Below are positions 60,894-64,000 of a stretch of DNA of 64,000 nt, in pieces. Both the position numbers and the translations under genes were made by a program. Within the stretch, counting starts at the first letter, position 1, and every line of letters begins with the position of its first letter. Under the pieces are notes generated by a model, which saw nothing but the letters and a program-made list of their open reading frames with translations, made no database searches and was not told the DNA's origin. Origin of the DNA: Conchocele bisecta (Eukaryota > Mollusca > Bivalvia > Lucinida > Thyasiridae); contig CM055277.1 in the NCBI GenBank assembly GCA_029237695.1, forward strand, positions 42,318,242 to 42,382,241. Direction: 5' to 3'.

Positions 60894-62250
60894 TCAAATG
60901 CCTCGGCAGGCGCGATACCGCTTCCGTGGTGGAATTCTTGTTTTAATTTGTCGTAAACAACTCCAAACGCAACAACTGTAGTATTGTCTGTTGATACCTG
61001 AACTACCTTCCCTTGAACATGCTGGACTGCTTGAAACAGTGCTAGTAACACTGCCTTCAGTTCCAGCAGGTTGATGTGGACCATCGTCTGATCCTGTGAC
61101 CAGACCCCCTTGAAAAGGAGACCCAGTAGATCCATGCTGGGGAGAACAGTGATTCTCGTCATTGACCAACCTGTATGCTGCATTGGCGACTGCATAGTTT
61201 AAAGCCGGAGCCTCACTCTCCTGCTCGGCCTCCGACCCAACCCCCGCACTATAATCAATTTGCTCTGGGGCAGCTACATCTACTCGCCCAGATTCTACAC
61301 CCACTGTGAACGCCATGGATGCTCACAGCTGTGGTCTGACCTATCCTGAGCTAGTCTCTGGATCATGTCCTTTAATGAATTAAACATGTCCAAAGTGACC
61401 AGGTCGCGTGTCTGGTGATCTAGAATGATTCCTGCGTTTACGTCGTCTACTCACATAGGGTGAAGTAGAGGAAGTAGAGGAAGTAGAGGAAGAGGAACTG
61501 TACCTCCTACTCCTTCTACCCCGTGACCCTTTCTTCTTCCAGCACCCATCATCCCGAGATATGGACCTTGACCTTCGAGACGTCATCTGTGCCAAATGGC
61601 TAGTAACAGAATAACCCAGAAACCGTGTGCACATCCTTGGTGTGACGTTGCCACGATTCCGAATCGCCCCACTAGTCAAATTAGGCCCGGATGCCACATC
61701 ACTCTCAACAGCCCCACTTACGTGAGTCACCTCAACCTCTACAAGTGGTGTTTACGAGTCAGTCACTGAGGTCCTCGAAGAGGAATGCATCAGTGCACCG
61801 TCTCCAACAGTGTATATCGTCGGAACCTGTGGTGGTTCAAACACTGGTAACAATACAACCCCTGGGTGACATCCTCTCCTTGGCCGACCTATTGCTATCC
61901 TGTGGTGGCCCCTCGTCCATGGTACTCGCGGTACCCTTACCTTTAGGCTGCGGTTTACTAGCGACCGACCCGGACTTACCAGAGACCGACCCGGACTTTC
62001 CTTTCTTCCTTACCAATTGCCAAGTGCGATGTCCCCACAAATAGGAAACTGAACATGGGTCCTGAATATAACACACACAGCATACATAGCACACCTTAGC
62101 ATGAGTGTCCCATTCTCTGGGAACATGACCACACGAAAGCTCCATAAGAATGAATTGACAATTTATTATAAATATATCACTCGCCCTTTCGCCACATAAC
62201 GGTAAACCACTCCCTGTGGCTGTTGTATGGCGTCGATACTGTCTTCGCAA
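60894..62250 (-). pseudogene. DIRS-like retrotransposon relic: gag and RNase H
   Basis: Read right to left. 62250-61840: a gag-like start with SCGHVPREWDTHAKVC, further Cys residues and a WGHRTWQLV box, the Cys-rich pattern of DIRS-type gag. 61730-61380: an Arg/Ser-rich basic stretch (TSRRSRSISRDD, SSSSTSSTSSTSP, SRRRKRRNHSRS). 61380-61320 continues in frame with NSLKDMIQRLAQDRSDHSC. 61195-60960: RNase H-type sequence GVWSQDQTMVHINLLELKAVL and VVQVSTDNTTVVA, with the Glu of LLELKA and Asp of TDNTT as catalytic-type residues. The reverse transcriptase between is missing and frames shift, so it is a deletion derivative. Tyrosine recombinase was not seen. Confidence 0.72.
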
Positions 62251-62808
62251 TGTGCAACACTAAACCCGAAACACTTATGTTTATAAACGTAACACAAAAT
62301 ATAATTCCTTCAAATTAAACTTCCAGTAAATCCGTATAAAGTGAATTGAAAAACAAATGCACTCTAAATAAACTAAATGCTCGTATCGAACAAGAACCGT
62401 CCGTATAGAATTTTCGCAGTAAGAATTTACCAAGGAAACAAAAAAAAGTTCCTGACATACAGAAATTCTGTTCGCCGGTAGAAATAATAATGATTAAAAT
62501 GGCAGACTCGTGTTGACGCAGCGATTTATGGGTAGATACCTGTATGTACGCGTATTCATGCTTGGGAGTCATTATTGATTTTCTTTTGTGTCGATTCGCA
62601 AGCGACAAGCGACAAGCTACAGGTACCGTAGCTACTCGCTTATTGTCGAGCGATTCTACCGGCTATAGATTTTTATAGAAATAAAAAGCATTTAGTGAAC
62701 ACAGCGTACAGTATGAAATTAATATCGACTGTTTGAACAAATGTTATTGTGGGTTTCAATTGTGCACATGCGAACTTCTTAGTCATACAAAGTTTAGTGA
62801 AACAGGCC

Positions 62809-63759
62809 ACAGCATCATTGTCGAGCCAGAAAATCTTTGATAAATGGTTGAGTAAGTTGACGAAACTACTAAAACCCGCGACACCCACAACTTTTCATGA
62901 CAGAAATCAGCCAAAACTGATGTCTTTCATTTATACGTCATTGGGAATTCAATTGTTTAAAACAATGTATACCAATGATGTTGGATGATAATTCACTGTC
63001 TATGCCACAAATATGTTTTTGGTTTTAGCCAACAATTCAATTCGCTTGTGGTCAGCTGCTTGACATTTGAGCATGCATTCTTCATTTTGTCGGTGATTTG
63101 CATGGTTTATAGAAACAGTGGATCAAGGCCAATTAGGACCTTGGCCTATTCAGATTTTTTACGCAAATCAAACTTTTAATCAAAAGGTAAATTTGATGGA
63201 TCTCCGTCTCCACGAAACTGCCAAAACTTTACAGAACATTTATAAAACATTGTAAAAAATATAATTGATTTTGTGTGATATTGAAGTGTATCAGTCATGT
63301 ATATAATAAGGCTAGCTAGCATCACAAAATCTTTAATAATCAAACATTTGGTCCGGCCACTTCCATTTCGGAACATAGGACCGGCGGCAATTTTAACTGA
63401 CATGTCCGTATGTCCAACGAGTTTCGCGGAGACTGGGATCTAATTCTTTAAGCGATTGATCGTTGGACATTTCGTCATATAGTCTCGACACTCGCTGTAG
63501 ATTCGCAACATGGGTTCAGGAATAAAAGATCACGCGGAACTCAACTGATCCAGTTTATTCCTGACATATTACAACATATGGATGCAACAATCAGCAGATA
63601 CAAATGGACTGGTCTTATAATGAATTTTGCAAAGGTGTTCCAGCTAAGTTCCACATAGACGTCTCTCACATAAACTGATTATGACGATATATGTAGCTCT
63701 ACAAATCAACAGATTAATGGATCTTGGCTTGGTTGTTGTTGTGGATTGTGTTTCTTTAA
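62809..63759. other. Gene-free stretch
   Basis: No recognised gene. CAGGAATAAA and TTTATTCCTGAC at 63518-63572 form a short inverted pair. Short frames on both strands have no motifs. Confidence 0.4.
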
Positions 63760-63890
63760 GTCTGGTGACGTGTTATCTGGTGTACACGGGTCTGTTTCAG
63801 GGGCAGTTCTTTTCTTCATATTCATAAATGACCATAAACTCACTAGCTCAGAGAGATGTCATTTTGTCATGAGAATGTTCTGACTAACAT
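63760..63890 (+). pseudogene. LINE reverse-transcriptase fragment (palm motif)
   Basis: The + strand reads SGDVLSGVHGSVSGAVLFFI then FINDHKLTSS. This matches the SGVPQGSVLGPLLFLIFIND box of non-LTR reverse transcriptases with several substitutions. Nothing upstream is alignable and the expected ADD box is not reached in readable form. Confidence 0.55.
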
Positions 63891-63947
63891 GAGGCATTAC
63901 TAGATATATAAAAATAGAAAACACAAGTGCTTTCCCAATATTGGTAC

Positions 63948-64000
63948 CTAACCAATCAGAGATGTTGTTACATAGACACTTCGGTGCTTGTGTTATGGAA
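63948..64000. mobile_element. Partial copy of the foldback-element loop, cut by window edge
   Basis: ACCAATCAGAGATGTTGTTAC and CATAGACACTTCGGTG match the loop of the foldback element at about 31437-31490 with a few substitutions. Continues past the right edge. Confidence 0.6.

Larger units (their letters stand above)
58678..62808. mobile_element. 4.1-kb element with long (~330-400 bp) inverted ends
   Basis: GGCCCGGTTTCACTAAAC at 58678 and GTTTAGTGAAACAGGCC ending at 62808. Further in, 58870-59075 and the complement of 62480-62690 agree at length (GGTAGAATCGCTCGACAAT, GCGAGTAGCTA, GAATCGACACAAAAG, GTATCTACCCATAAA). The ends match those of the small MITE at 1272-1512. Inside are a DIRS-like relic and a 1.3-kb nested repeat. 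No target duplication was clear. Confidence 0.65.

Overview
This 64 kb window looks like genomic DNA of a bivalve mollusc. It is AT-rich and intron-containing, with one conserved metazoan gene (5' end of PRPF8) among very dense transposable-element debris. The debris includes SINEs with (AAAC)n or (CTCA)n tails, Helitron-like elements with central arrays of 150-190 bp monomers carrying AAGGTCAAGGTCAA motifs, piggyBac-like TTAA MITEs, hAT-like elements and CR1-type LINEs. The species call is an inference from repeat style. No rRNA, functional tRNA, CRISPR array or bacterial operon was seen.

Layout. 1-3.0 kb: three minus-strand exons of PRPF8 with MITEs and a Tc1/mariner relic in the introns; the gene runs off the left edge. 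3-5.9 kb: foldback and Helitron-like fragments. 5.9-15.8 kb: a composite block of several tandem arrays (two with higher-order periodicity), into which a 2.56-kb non-autonomous hAT-like element inserted; the matching empty site is preserved 4 kb away. 15.8-20.7 kb: MITEs, SINEs and one possible promoter plus first exon. 20.7-28.7 kb: an LTR-retrotransposon gag-protease ORF with a single in-frame stop, followed by three decayed CR1-like LINE reverse transcriptases.

29.8-35.3 kb holds the most interesting locus: a long minus-strand gene for a DDE-transposase-like protein (N-terminal coiled coil, D/D/E core, C-terminal chromo/Tudor-like module). It is broken by a 221-bp piggyBac-like MITE and a 1,176-bp foldback element with about 500-bp arms, both with intact target duplications, plus two frameshifts. 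36.7-41.7 kb: a 3.4-kb terminal-inverted-repeat element and a ZNF862/KIAA1586-like hAT pseudogene. 43-47 kb: a SINE inserted in a duplicated segment, a BED-finger fragment, and a 170-bp tandem array. 47-58.7 kb: MITEs, some nested inside others with recognisable target sites, and tRNA-like SINEs. 58.7-62.8 kb: a 4.1-kb element with long inverted ends enclosing a DIRS-like gag/RNase H relic. The right edge carries another reverse-transcriptase scrap.

Apart from PRPF8, and one tentative first exon at 18.9-19.0 kb, every coding region recognised is of mobile-element type and nearly all are broken. The value of the window is therefore mainly as a record of nested insertions, long tandem arrays and one unusual transposase-like gene.
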